6,091 bases of DNA from an uncultured Collinsella sp. (GCA_900550835.1 URTP01000117.1:1-6091), one strand, 5' to 3'. Positions 1 through 5,577 are shown, counted from the stretch's first letter. Notes: a model not told the origin generated them from the sequence alone. Program-made: numbers and translations.

Positions 1-1160
1 CCGAAGACGACCTGCTCGGACTGGACGCCGACGCACTTGTAGACACCCTCGCCCCAGACCTCGTCATAGATCTTCTGGAGCGTGTCGACGGCCAGCTGGT
101 CGTTCTCGTCGCCGTACTGCGGGACGATGACGCCGTGGTTGGTGACCAGGTAGTTCATGTAGGACGCGATCAGCGGCTCGTCGGGGACGCGCGGCTCGGC
201 GTTCTCGTCGGCGTCGATGGTGTCGCAGGAGGCCTGGTCCATGAACAGCGGGTTCACGGGCATGCAGAGCTTGTAGACCTTCATCTTGCGGCCCTTGGCG
301 TCAACGGCGTTGGAGAGGGTCTCGTAGGCAGCGTGGCACTGCTCGTAGAACGGATACTCGGGATCGTCGGTCCAGATGCAGGCCATGACGCCCGGAGCGA
401 TGAACGTGGCAACGTCATCGATGTGGCCGTTGGTCTCCTCGGGGTCGATGCCCTCCTTGACCCAGATGACCTTCTCAACACCCAGGTAATCCTTGAGGTG
501 CTCGTCCATGTAGGCGCGAAGCTCCTCGCTCCAGGGCTCAAACTTCTTGTGGAACTTGGGCCAGATGGACTCGGGATCCTCTTCCTCCTCCAGAACCGCA
601 GAGCAGGTGCGGCCCGGGGAAAGCAGGCACTGGTCGGTCACGACAAGGGTGCCCTCGCCGTCGACGGTGATGGAGCCGCCCTCGAGGATCATGTCATCGG
701 GACGATAGCGACGGCAGCCGGAGAGCTCAGCCATCTTGAGGGCGATCTGCTCGTCCTTGTCCCACGGGAAGTACAGGCCGTCGACGAGGCCGCCGTAGGC
801 GTTGAAGTGCCAGTGGTTGGCGCGCTTCTCGCCCTTGCCGTTGATGACGTAGGTGGCGGCGGTGTCGCGGAACCAGGCGTCGTCGGTGGTCATCTCGATA
901 ACGGTGACGTTCTCGTCGTTCTCGAAGACGGCCTTGCAGTTGGCATAGTCGACCTGGTTGGCGCACATATAGACCGGGGTGAACTCGGAGATGGCGCGGG
1001 CGATGGCGGCATACTGCTTCTGAGCAGGCTTGGCGCCGTGGGCCCAGGTGTCGGTGCGGTGGGGCCAGCCCATCCACACGCGATCCTGCGGGGCGAACTC
1101 GGCGGGCATAAAGAAGCCGTCGGCCTTGGGGGTGGACTCGGACTCGGTGATCGTACGCAT
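1..1160 (-). CDS. aguA: Agmatine deiminase (agmatine iminohydrolase), C-terminus cut by window edge
   Basis: The enzyme hydrolyses agmatine to N-carbamoylputrescine and ammonia in the cytoplasm, the first catabolic step of the AgDI pathway. 386 codons are visible and the frame is open to the edge. Family motifs in order are: DGFFMPAEF near residue 15, the DDAWFRDT segment at 93-100, FNAYGGLVDGLYFPW at 119-133, LEGGSITVDGEGT at 159-171, ETNGHIDDVATF at 242-253 with the conserved His246 and Asp248, and IVPQYGDENDQLA at 345-357. The fold is the guanidine-modifying (pentein) superfamily. The nucleophilic Cys of the GGGNIHC motif should lie just past the edge and is not seen. Start: ATG at 1160 with GGAGGA 6 nt upstream, and the known N-terminal motif sits at its usual distance. 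Two oddities: the usual RD(T/C)GP is RDTAA, and there are about 25 extra residues around 185-209. It is the third gene of the operon, 370 bp behind aguD. Identification is firm; activity cannot be judged without the Cys. Confidence 0.95.
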   Translation of the reverse strand, partial: MRTITESESTPKADGFFMPAEFAPQDRVWMGWPHRTDTWAHGAKPAQKQYAAIARAISEFTPVYMCANQVDYANCKAVFENDENVTVIEMTTDDAWFRDTAATYVINGKGEKRANHWHFNAYGGLVDGLYFPWDKDEQIALKMAELSGCRRYRPDDMILEGGSITVDGEGTLVVTDQCLLSPGRTCSAVLEEEEDPESIWPKFHKKFEPWSEELRAYMDEHLKDYLGVEKVIWVKEGIDPEETNGHIDDVATFIAPGVMACIWTDDPEYPFYEQCHAAYETLSNAVDAKGRKMKVYKLCMPVNPLFMDQASCDTIDADENAEPRVPDEPLIASYMNYLVTNHGVIVPQYGDENDQLAVDTLQKIYDEVWGEGVYKCVGVQSEQVVF

Positions 1161-1166
1161 AAGATT

Positions 1167-1172
1167 TCCTCC
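1167..1172 (-). promoter_or_regulatory. Ribosome binding site of aguA
   Basis: Read on the minus strand this is GGAGGA, 6 nt before the ATG ending at 1160. It fixes the aguA start. A perfect 10-bp palindrome AACGATCGTT (1179-1188) lies immediately upstream and could fold next to the Shine-Dalgarno sequence. Confidence 0.85.
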
Positions 1173-1416
1173 AAATCGAACGATCGTTTGCCGCGGGCGG
1201 ATTACCCGCAGCCTAAAACCAAGAGATGGTAGGCGCCCGTTCCCCGGCAAAGGTCGGGGCGCCCGGCGCCGGTTTTCACGGAATCGCACCGGCAAGCGAC
1301 GACGTAACCCGGTGCGCGGAGACAAAACGCACGAAGGATACGAAAGAGAGAGGTTGGGGCGGGCGGTGGTTACCGGAGCTATCGCTCGCACCCGCCCCAG
1401 GAAATAGTGAGCAAAT

Positions 1417-1480
1417 TTGTCGCTTTGGGCACGCCCTCGAAGAGGCTAGAGTGCCTGGAGTCGGGAGCGACAAGCCCGAC
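1417..1480 (-). other. Candidate pseudoknot in aguD-aguA spacer
   Basis: The hairpin GTCGGG/CCCGAC (1460-1465 with 1475-1480) has a 9-nt loop. Eight of those loop bases (AGCGACAA, 1466-1473) are exactly complementary to TTGTCGCT at 1417-1424. In the minus-strand transcript the loop would come first and its partner about 40 nt later, giving an H-type or kissing pseudoknot. The complementarity is seen directly; folding in the cell is inferred. Confidence 0.4.
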
Positions 1481-1530
1481 GAAGCGTACTTTGGTACGCG
1501 AGGAGGGTGGGAGCCCCGAATCCGGGTGCT

Positions 1531-2970
1531 TTAGTTCTCCTCGGCCTCGGCAGCCTCCTCAGCCAGGCGCTGAGCAGCCAGCTCGGGGGTGAGACCCTTG
1601 TACTCGGTCTCGCGGCCCTTGGCGCTGACGACGCGGACGATCTCGCCGATGAGCACAAGCACGATGAAGATAACGATCATCGGGACCTTGTCGCCAATTT
1701 CATCGACGGAGAACGGAACCAGCGTTGCAACGATGGCCAGGATCAGCTCGATGCAGGGGATGGCCAGCATAACCTTCATCATGGCGCCCTTAAACGGGAA
1801 CGTGAAGATGCGCTCACGGTTCGGGTCGTTCTTACGAAGGTTGAGGAACGCCGGGAACATCGGGATGTAGGTGAGCAGCAGGAAAACGACGGAGGTGCCA
1901 AAGAGCATCCAGAAAACACCATTGGAGATGGCGTCGATAGGAACAAGCTGCAGGCACAGCACCAGGGAGGCAACGATGGCGTTGACCAGGTTGGCACCGT
2001 TGGGCATATCATCGTCAGAGATCATCGAGGCGAAGACCTTGGGCATGTTGCCGTGCTCGGCAGCGTAGCGAGCAACGGAGTTAACGCCGAAGGACCAAGC
2101 GGCCATGTTGGCGAACAGGGTGATCAGGAAGGCGATGCAGATGACCTTAAAGATCATGGAGTCGCCCACCATGGTCTGGACTGCATAAATCATGCCGTAG
2201 TCGGGGTCGATGGAATCGGCCGGCACAGCAGCGCCGATGCCAAAGCCAGCGAACAGGTAGATCACGGCGATGGACAGGCCACCGACGATGATAGCCTTGG
2301 GGATATCGCGAGCGGGATCGGCCATGTCGTCGGTCATGGTGCAGATGACCTCGAAGCCCATAAAGTTAAAGATGATGATCGACAGGTAGCCGAGAGCGTT
2401 GGTGTTGGTGAGCTCGGGCAGGAAGGTGGCAGCGGACATGTCGTTCGCAAAACCGTTCTCCATGGCATACCAAATGCCCAAAGCGCCAACGATAACGGCG
2501 ACGGCGACCTTGATGATGGCGCCACCGTTAAGGACCCACTCGGAGTCGGCCGCCTTGGAGCGGCCCATGAGGTAGACGATCCACACAAAGGCAAGATCGA
2601 TACCCATCTTGGCGATCAAGTTGAACTCGACGCCAAAGACCATGCCCAAAATGTCGGGGAACATCGTAGCCAGCGAGGCGATCCACAGCGGGTAGTTGAC
2701 CCAGTAGTAGTACGAGATGCGGGCGCCCCATTTGTCGCCCAGGCCATCGCGTACCCAGTCGTAAATGCCGCCCTCGCCGTCATAGGTGGTACCGAGCTCG
2801 GCGACAACCATGCCGTAGGGAAGCAGGAAGGTCAGGATCAGGAAGATCCACCAGAAGAACTGCTGGTTGCCAATGGCAGCAGCAGGAGCGGCGGCCTCGC
2901 AAACGAAGACGACGCAGATGATGGTCGAAATGACCGTCAAGAAGGAAAGCTTTTTCTTTCCGTCGCTCAT
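1531..2970 (-). CDS. aguD: Agmatine/putrescine antiporter, APC superfamily
   Basis: This is a 479-residue inner-membrane amino acid/polyamine transporter of the APC superfamily, with about 12 predicted hydrophobic helices. The first begins near residue 9 and the last ends near 448, followed by a charged, alanine/glutamate-rich cytoplasmic tail. Family marks are PYGMVVAELGTTYDGEGGIY (51-70), the helix 2 to loop motif, and FNFMGFEV (201-208) followed by DPARDIPKAI (218-227), the helix 6 to loop motif with its conserved Glu. From its place between putrescine carbamoyltransferase and agmatine deiminase it should exchange external agmatine for internal putrescine, as AguD does in lactic acid bacteria. 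Sequence alone cannot exclude another amine or amino acid. The start at 2970 has AAGGAG 6 nt upstream. It lies 132 bp after ptcA and 370 bp before aguA, wide gaps for one operon, both filled with hairpins. Confidence 0.85.
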   Translation of the reverse strand: MSDGKKKLSFLTVISTIICVVFVCEAAAPAAAIGNQQFFWWIFLILTFLLPYGMVVAELGTTYDGEGGIYDWVRDGLGDKWGARISYYYWVNYPLWIASLATMFPDILGMVFGVEFNLIAKMGIDLAFVWIVYLMGRSKAADSEWVLNGGAIIKVAVAVIVGALGIWYAMENGFANDMSAATFLPELTNTNALGYLSIIIFNFMGFEVICTMTDDMADPARDIPKAIIVGGLSIAVIYLFAGFGIGAAVPADSIDPDYGMIYAVQTMVGDSMIFKVICIAFLITLFANMAAWSFGVNSVARYAAEHGNMPKVFASMISDDDMPNGANLVNAIVASLVLCLQLVPIDAISNGVFWMLFGTSVVFLLLTYIPMFPAFLNLRKNDPNRERIFTFPFKGAMMKVMLAIPCIELILAIVATLVPFSVDEIGDKVPMIVIFIVLVLIGEIVRVVSAKGRETEYKGLTPELAAQRLAEEAAEAEEN

Positions 2971-2976
2971 GATGAG

Positions 2977-2982
2977 CTCCTT
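2977..2982 (-). promoter_or_regulatory. Ribosome binding site of aguD
   Basis: On the minus strand this reads AAGGAG, 6 nt before the ATG at 2970. It supports that start. Confidence 0.8.
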
Positions 2983-3001
2983 CGCTCAGTCTTGGACAGA
3001 T

Positions 3002-3076
3002 CCGAGGCCCAAGGTACTAAGGCAATTGCCTGAGCCTCGGTGAGCGGGCGACAGGAGACGAGCATCCGCCGCCCGC
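3002..3076 (-). other. Tandem hairpins between ptcA and aguD
   Basis: The 132-bp spacer contains two perfect 7-bp stems in a row. GCGGGCG (3044-3050) pairs with CGCCCGC (3070-3076) across a 19-nt loop. CCGAGGC (3002-3008) pairs with GCCTCGG (3034-3040), and its loop holds the 12-bp perfect palindrome AGGCAATTGCCT (3020-3031). No T-run follows either stem on the minus strand, and the aguD ribosome site lies 20 nt beyond the second. They look more like mRNA-stability, processing or partial-attenuation elements than a full terminator. Confidence 0.5.
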
Positions 3077-3102
3077 AAACGTGCGTTTAGCAGGCTTAAG
3101 GC

Positions 3103-4176
3103 TTAGAGCTGCTCGAGAGCCTCGAGAGCGGCGTGAAGCTCGGCCTTGGCGGAGTACTCGACACCCTCGTCGTTGAGCGGGGTGCGCTTGCCCAGGGCAG
3201 CGAGGAGAGCACGGATGGAGTGCTTGCGGTTCTCGGCCTCGACCCAGCACAGGGAGCGCTCGGGATCGTCCATAACCTCGTCGACGACTTCCTCGTTGCG
3301 AGTGGCCGGCAGGCAGTGCATGAACTTGGAGTTGGGGCCGGCGAAGTTCATCATGTCCATGGTGACCTGATACTTGGGGTAGAACACGTCCATGTAGTTC
3401 TCGCCCGAGACCTCCTCGTCGTACAGGCCATACCACACGTCGGTGTAGATGAAGTCGGCGCCCTTGATGCACTCGATGTCGTCGGAGATGACGACGGAGC
3501 CGCCGGAGACCTTGCAGTTCTCCTCGGCGATGGCCATCATCTGCTTGCCGAACTCGGCGCGCTCCTCAACGGTGCCAACGTGCAGGCCGCCGTCGGGGAT
3601 CTGGTGGCCCTTGGGTCCAAACTGGACAAACTTCATGCCGACCTTGGAGGCGATGAACATGAGGGAGACGCAGACCTGGGTGGCGTCGCCGATGAAGGCC
3701 AGGGTGCAGTCCTCGATCTTCTTGCCCTCGGGGAGGTTCTCGAGCATGGTCATGAGGTCGCCCATCTCCTGCGTGGGATGGTTGAACTCGGACATGCCAT
3801 TGATGACGGGCACAGCGGAACCCTTGGCGAGGCCGACGACGTCCTTGTGACGGTCAACGCGAGCCATCATGATGTCGAGCAGGTCGCCCATGACGCGAGC
3901 GGTGTCGCCCAGGGACTCGTGGCCACCGAGCTGAATGGTGCCAGGGCCATAGAACTGAGCGTGGCCGCCGAGGTCGCACATGGCGGTCTCGAAGGAAAGA
4001 CGGGTGCGGGTGGAAACCTGCTGGAAGATCATGCCAAGGCTCTGGTTGCGGAGCAGGTGCGGATAATAACCGTCAACCTTGATGGCCTTCTTCATTGCCA
4101 GGCCAAGATCCTCGATAGCCAGGATCTGCTCTTTGGTGAAGTCGTTGGTGTCGATGAAATCCTTAGGCAGCGCCAT
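3103..4176 (-). CDS. ptcA: Putrescine carbamoyltransferase
   Basis: It catalyses phosphorolysis of N-carbamoylputrescine to putrescine and carbamoyl phosphate in the cytoplasm; the symbol aguB is also used. The 357-residue protein has the transcarbamoylase layout. The carbamoyl phosphate-binding STRTR is at 55-59, LGGHES at 83-88, HPTQE at 133-137, the amine-site segment YTDVWYGLY at 244-252 and HCLPATR at 287-293. The WYGLY segment, QFGPKGHQ (185-192) and VSGGSVV (223-229) fit putrescine rather than ornithine carbamoyltransferases. Neighbouring aguD and aguA confirm this. It is slightly longer than the ~340 residues I expect for the family, from extra residues around 193-212 and a charged C-terminal helix. 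The frame is open to an upstream ATG at 4260, but I choose 4176: AAGGA lies 6 nt before it and the upstream peptide is not conserved-looking. It is the first gene of the operon, divergent from aguR. Confidence 0.93.
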   Translation of the reverse strand: MALPKDFIDTNDFTKEQILAIEDLGLAMKKAIKVDGYYPHLLRNQSLGMIFQQVSTRTRLSFETAMCDLGGHAQFYGPGTIQLGGHESLGDTARVMGDLLDIMMARVDRHKDVVGLAKGSAVPVINGMSEFNHPTQEMGDLMTMLENLPEGKKIEDCTLAFIGDATQVCVSLMFIASKVGMKFVQFGPKGHQIPDGGLHVGTVEERAEFGKQMMAIAEENCKVSGGSVVISDDIECIKGADFIYTDVWYGLYDEEVSGENYMDVFYPKYQVTMDMMNFAGPNSKFMHCLPATRNEEVVDEVMDDPERSLCWVEAENRKHSIRALLAALGKRTPLNDEGVEYSAKAELHAALEALEQL

Positions 4177-4182
4177 GTCGAT

Positions 4183-4187
4183 TCCTT
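4183..4187 (-). promoter_or_regulatory. Ribosome binding site of ptcA
   Basis: AAGGA on the minus strand (within GGAAAGGAA), 6 nt before the ATG at 4176. It decides against the longer frame starting at 4260. Confidence 0.8.
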
Positions 4188-4214
4188 TCCGCCGGTCGTG
4201 CCGACTATTGCTAT

Positions 4215-4237
4215 GAGGCGCTCGAACATCACGCCTC
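4215..4237 (-). promoter_or_regulatory. Leader inverted repeat upstream of ptcA
   Basis: GAGGCG (4215-4220) and CGCCTC (4232-4237) form a 6-bp perfect inverted repeat with an 11-nt spacer, about 40 nt upstream of the ptcA start. It could be a leader hairpin in the operon mRNA or a protein-binding site. No T-run follows. Confidence 0.35.
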
Positions 4238-4270
4238 GTGTTGACAAGACCATCATTCACCCGTATGCAA

Positions 4271-4299
4271 TTTTTACCTAGTTTATTCGGGATTAAAGA
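4271..4299 (-). promoter_or_regulatory. Possible activator-dependent ptcA promoter
   Basis: On the minus strand a -10-like TAAAAA (4276-4271) is preceded by 17 nt and a very poor -35 (TCTTTA, 4299-4294). The CCGTGAACGG element (4309-4300) abuts the -35. A weak -35 with an adjacent dyad is the layout expected of an activated promoter, and would place transcription start near 4264 with an ~88-nt leader. The match to consensus is weak and other positions are possible. Confidence 0.25.
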
Positions 4300-4309
4300 C
4301 CGTTCACGG
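4300..4309 (-). promoter_or_regulatory. Candidate AguR operator, ptcA-proximal copy
   Basis: On the minus strand this reads CCGTGAACGG, a short dyad (CCGT/ACGG) followed by T. It matches the element at 4378-4387 on the plus strand at 9 of 10 bases (10 of 11 with the following T), in opposite orientation. Binding by AguR is inferred from position only. Confidence 0.35.
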
Positions 4310-4333
4310 AGTTACACCGCCTCTAAACCAATA

Positions 4334-4367
4334 TAAACCCGCAGGTAGCCAGCTTGCAGGGGGTTTA
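4334..4367. promoter_or_regulatory. Inverted repeat TAAACCC-N20-GGGTTTA in divergent region
   Basis: A perfect 7-bp inverted repeat (4334-4340 with 4361-4367) lies between the two CCGYGAACGG elements, near the middle of the divergent promoter region. It may be a separate operator or a hairpin in a longer aguR transcript. No known binding motif is recognised. Confidence 0.3.
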
Positions 4368-4377
4368 CTATCTAGAA

Positions 4378-4387
4378 CCGCGAACGG
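4378..4387 (+). promoter_or_regulatory. Candidate AguR operator, aguR-proximal copy
   Basis: CCGCGAACGG, forming ACCG-CGAA-CGGT with flanking bases (4377-4388 region). It is the partner of the minus-strand element at 4300-4309; their centres are 78 bp apart. It lies 49 bp before the best aguR -35, and directly before a TATACG that could be another -10. Confidence 0.35.
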
Positions 4388-4436
4388 TATACGGCTATGC
4401 TGTATCTCGGCGCCTAATCCGCAATGGAACGAAGGG

Positions 4437-4466
4437 TTGAGACGTCTATATCCCACAAGGTATACA
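4437..4466 (+). promoter_or_regulatory. Likely aguR promoter
   Basis: TTGAGA (4437-4442) resembles a -35 at 5 of 6 bases. TATACA (4461-4466) follows after an 18-nt spacer and matches the -10 consensus at 4 of 6. Transcription would begin near 4473, giving a short leader to either candidate aguR start. The heptamer GGTATAC that overlaps the -10 (4459-4465) also occurs 73 bp upstream at 4386-4392. Confidence 0.4.
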
Positions 4467-4490
4467 GGGCTCGGCCATAGATGAAATGAG

Positions 4491-5471
4491 ATGGGACGGT
4501 GGCAGATGAACACCCTGATGTTCTTCTATACCCTAGCGATACTCGTGATCTGTATTGTGACGGCAGTGCTTTCGCTTGCCGCCTATGCCTCGTCTCGTCG
4601 ACGCTTCTTTATCTATGGCAGCGGCGTTTTTATTTGCTATGCCATCGAGATGACCGAGATCTTCTTTTTTGAATACACGTTGCAAAACCAGAGTTTTCCA
4701 GCCAGCGACTATTACTCAATTACCATGCCTGTGTTGCGGACCCTTGTGGCGACCGCTTCACAAGCTTTTATCTGGCTCATTGCCATGGACTTGCTCGACA
4801 AACATTCAAAAAAGCAGTTTGTTATTCCCGTCGCAACGTTCTTCCTGAGCGAGCTGCTGATCATTGTCGCTGTCCCCTACGGCCCCATACATCAATGGCT
4901 CTACTACACGATGCGTCAGGTATTCCTTGTATTTGTGGGACTGTATATCTTTTGGACGGCGCATAAAAGCACGCAGGTCGAGCTTAAGGCGCGCGTCAAC
5001 AATCAACGAAAGCACCTCATTATCGGCGCCATTCTGGTCGGGTGCATCGTTGCCGAGGATTTCTACAACATCCTTGTTGTTCCCATGAGCCTGGCACCCT
5101 CTTGGCTGCAGCTGTACCTGTCCGAGCGCAACTTTAGCGAGAACATCTTTGCGTGCTACTTTGCGATTCTGCTGATCATCTATGCCTATCACGTGCTTTC
5201 GATTCGCATGCAGGAGGCGCCCGAGGAAAAGAACGTCAGCGATCTTGATCGACACATCGAAGAGCAGATGCCCTTCTATCGCAACGCCTACAAGCTCTCC
5301 AACCGTGAGACCGAAGTTATGCGTCTGGTCGTACTGGGCAAATCGAACCAAGAGATCGCTGACGAGCTCTTCCTTGCCGTGGGCACCGTCAAGACCCACA
5401 TCCACAATATCCTGGTCAAAACCGAGCAGCAAAACCGTACGACCCTGATCCTCCACTTTTGGAAGCGATAA
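4491..5471 (+). CDS. aguR: Membrane-bound LuxR-type regulator, likely agmatine-responsive AguR
   Basis: This is a 326-residue one-component regulator anchored in the membrane. Seven hydrophobic segments occupy roughly residues 8-32, 38-60, 78-102, 108-128, 137-157, 174-196 and 217-237. An acidic linker (241-260) leads to a C-terminal LuxR/GerE helix-turn-helix at about 267-326, with LSNRETEVMRLV, GKSNQEIADELF and VGTVKTHIHNILVK. There is no phosphoacceptor domain, so the membrane part probably senses the signal directly. The divergent position next to ptcA-aguD-aguA matches AguR of Lactococcus lactis, a transmembrane activator responding to agmatine; by analogy it should activate the operon. 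The role is inferred from context and architecture, since 7TM-LuxR proteins with other roles are numerous in Coriobacteriia. The start is uncertain: neither ATG 4491 nor the in-frame ATG 4506 (residue 6) has a strong ribosome site; 4506 has GGTGG close by. Its base composition is noticeably more AT-rich than the operon. Confidence 0.8.
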   Translation: MGRWQMNTLMFFYTLAILVICIVTAVLSLAAYASSRRRFFIYGSGVFICYAIEMTEIFFFEYTLQNQSFPASDYYSITMPVLRTLVATASQAFIWLIAMDLLDKHSKKQFVIPVATFFLSELLIIVAVPYGPIHQWLYYTMRQVFLVFVGLYIFWTAHKSTQVELKARVNNQRKHLIIGAILVGCIVAEDFYNILVVPMSLAPSWLQLYLSERNFSENIFACYFAILLIIYAYHVLSIRMQEAPEEKNVSDLDRHIEEQMPFYRNAYKLSNRETEVMRLVVLGKSNQEIADELFLAVGTVKTHIHNILVKTEQQNRTTLILHFWKR

Positions 5472-5510
5472 CCTACCAAAAAGGGACAGGTTTATTTTGG
5501 CAGGTTTTAT
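5472..5510 (+). terminator. Hairpin with short T-run directly after aguR
   Basis: CCTACCAAAA (5472-5481) pairs with TTTTGGCAGG (5495-5504) with one mismatch over 10 bp and a 13-nt loop, and TTTTAT follows. It begins at the base after the aguR stop codon and may act as a first, weaker terminator. The 3' arm can alternatively pair with TGCCAAAA at 5520-5527. Confidence 0.45.
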
Positions 5511-5523
5511 CTGGGCAAATGCC

Positions 5524-5564
5524 AAAACCGCCGCGAGGGAGCTACTTTCCCTCGCGGCGGTTTT
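5524..5564. terminator. Strong bidirectional intrinsic terminator
   Basis: A perfect 16-bp stem pairs 5524-5539 with 5549-5564, with a 9-nt loop. The GC core CCGCCGCGAGGG is flanked by AAAA on the left and TTTT on the right, so it works as a Rho-independent terminator on either strand. It ends aguR transcription and would also block convergent transcription from the right-hand gene. Confidence 0.9.
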
Positions 5565-5577
5565 CTAGCAGTAAAAC

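Larger units (their letters stand above)
1161..1530 (-). other. Long structured aguD-aguA intergenic region
   Basis: I find no convincing gene in these 370 bp, but many stems. On the plus strand these are: GGCGCC 1232-1237 with 1265-1270, enclosing CCCCG/CGGGG (1242-1246 with 1255-1259); CGCACCGG 1285-1292 with CCGGTGCG 1309-1316; TGGGGCGGG 1355-1363 with CCCGCCCCA 1391-1399, containing the small hairpin GAGC-TATC-GCTC (1376-1387); GGGCACGCCC 1427-1436; GTCGGG 1460-1465 with CCCGAC 1475-1480; GCGTAC 1484-1489 with GTACGC 1494-1499; and a 7-bp bulged stem at 1512-1530 directly after the aguD stop. None is followed by a T-run on the minus strand, so a simple intrinsic terminator is unlikely. 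It may control aguA expression, process the operon mRNA, host a small RNA, or be an inserted repeat. What it does is unknown. Confidence 0.6.

Noticed and set aside
135..1232. A 365-codon plus-strand open frame opposite aguA
   Set aside because: It is antisense to the agmatine deiminase reading, which runs unbroken through the window edge with family motifs.
1276..1473. Small minus-strand gene (65 codons) in the aguD-aguA gap
   Set aside because: No ribosome site and no recognisable features. Its bases are better explained by overlapping stem-loops.
1161..1530. CRISPR array, tRNA or rRNA in the long gap
   Set aside because: There are no regularly spaced repeats, no cloverleaf with a CCA-type end and no rRNA-like sequence.
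1512..1530. Intrinsic terminator after aguD
   Set aside because: The bulged stem is followed by CCCACCC rather than a T-run, so termination there is not supported.
1507..3033. A 508-codon plus-strand open frame opposite aguD
   Set aside because: It is an antisense shadow of the transporter gene. Its translation is rich in Asp, Gly, His and Val with no domain, no helices and no ribosome site, as expected when a GC-rich gene is read on the other strand.
4177..4260. Longer N-terminus for ptcA starting at 4260
   Set aside because: The extra 28 residues look unlike a transcarbamoylase N-terminus, and a good ribosome site precedes the internal ATG at 4176.
3133..4281. A 382-codon plus-strand open frame opposite ptcA
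   Set aside because: The minus-strand reading is an unmistakable transcarbamoylase with all motifs. The plus-strand product is low-complexity Val/Leu/Asp/Gly.
4806..5525. A 239-codon minus-strand open frame opposite aguR
   Set aside because: It opposes a clear seven-helix LuxR protein, and runs through the aguR end and into the terminator region.
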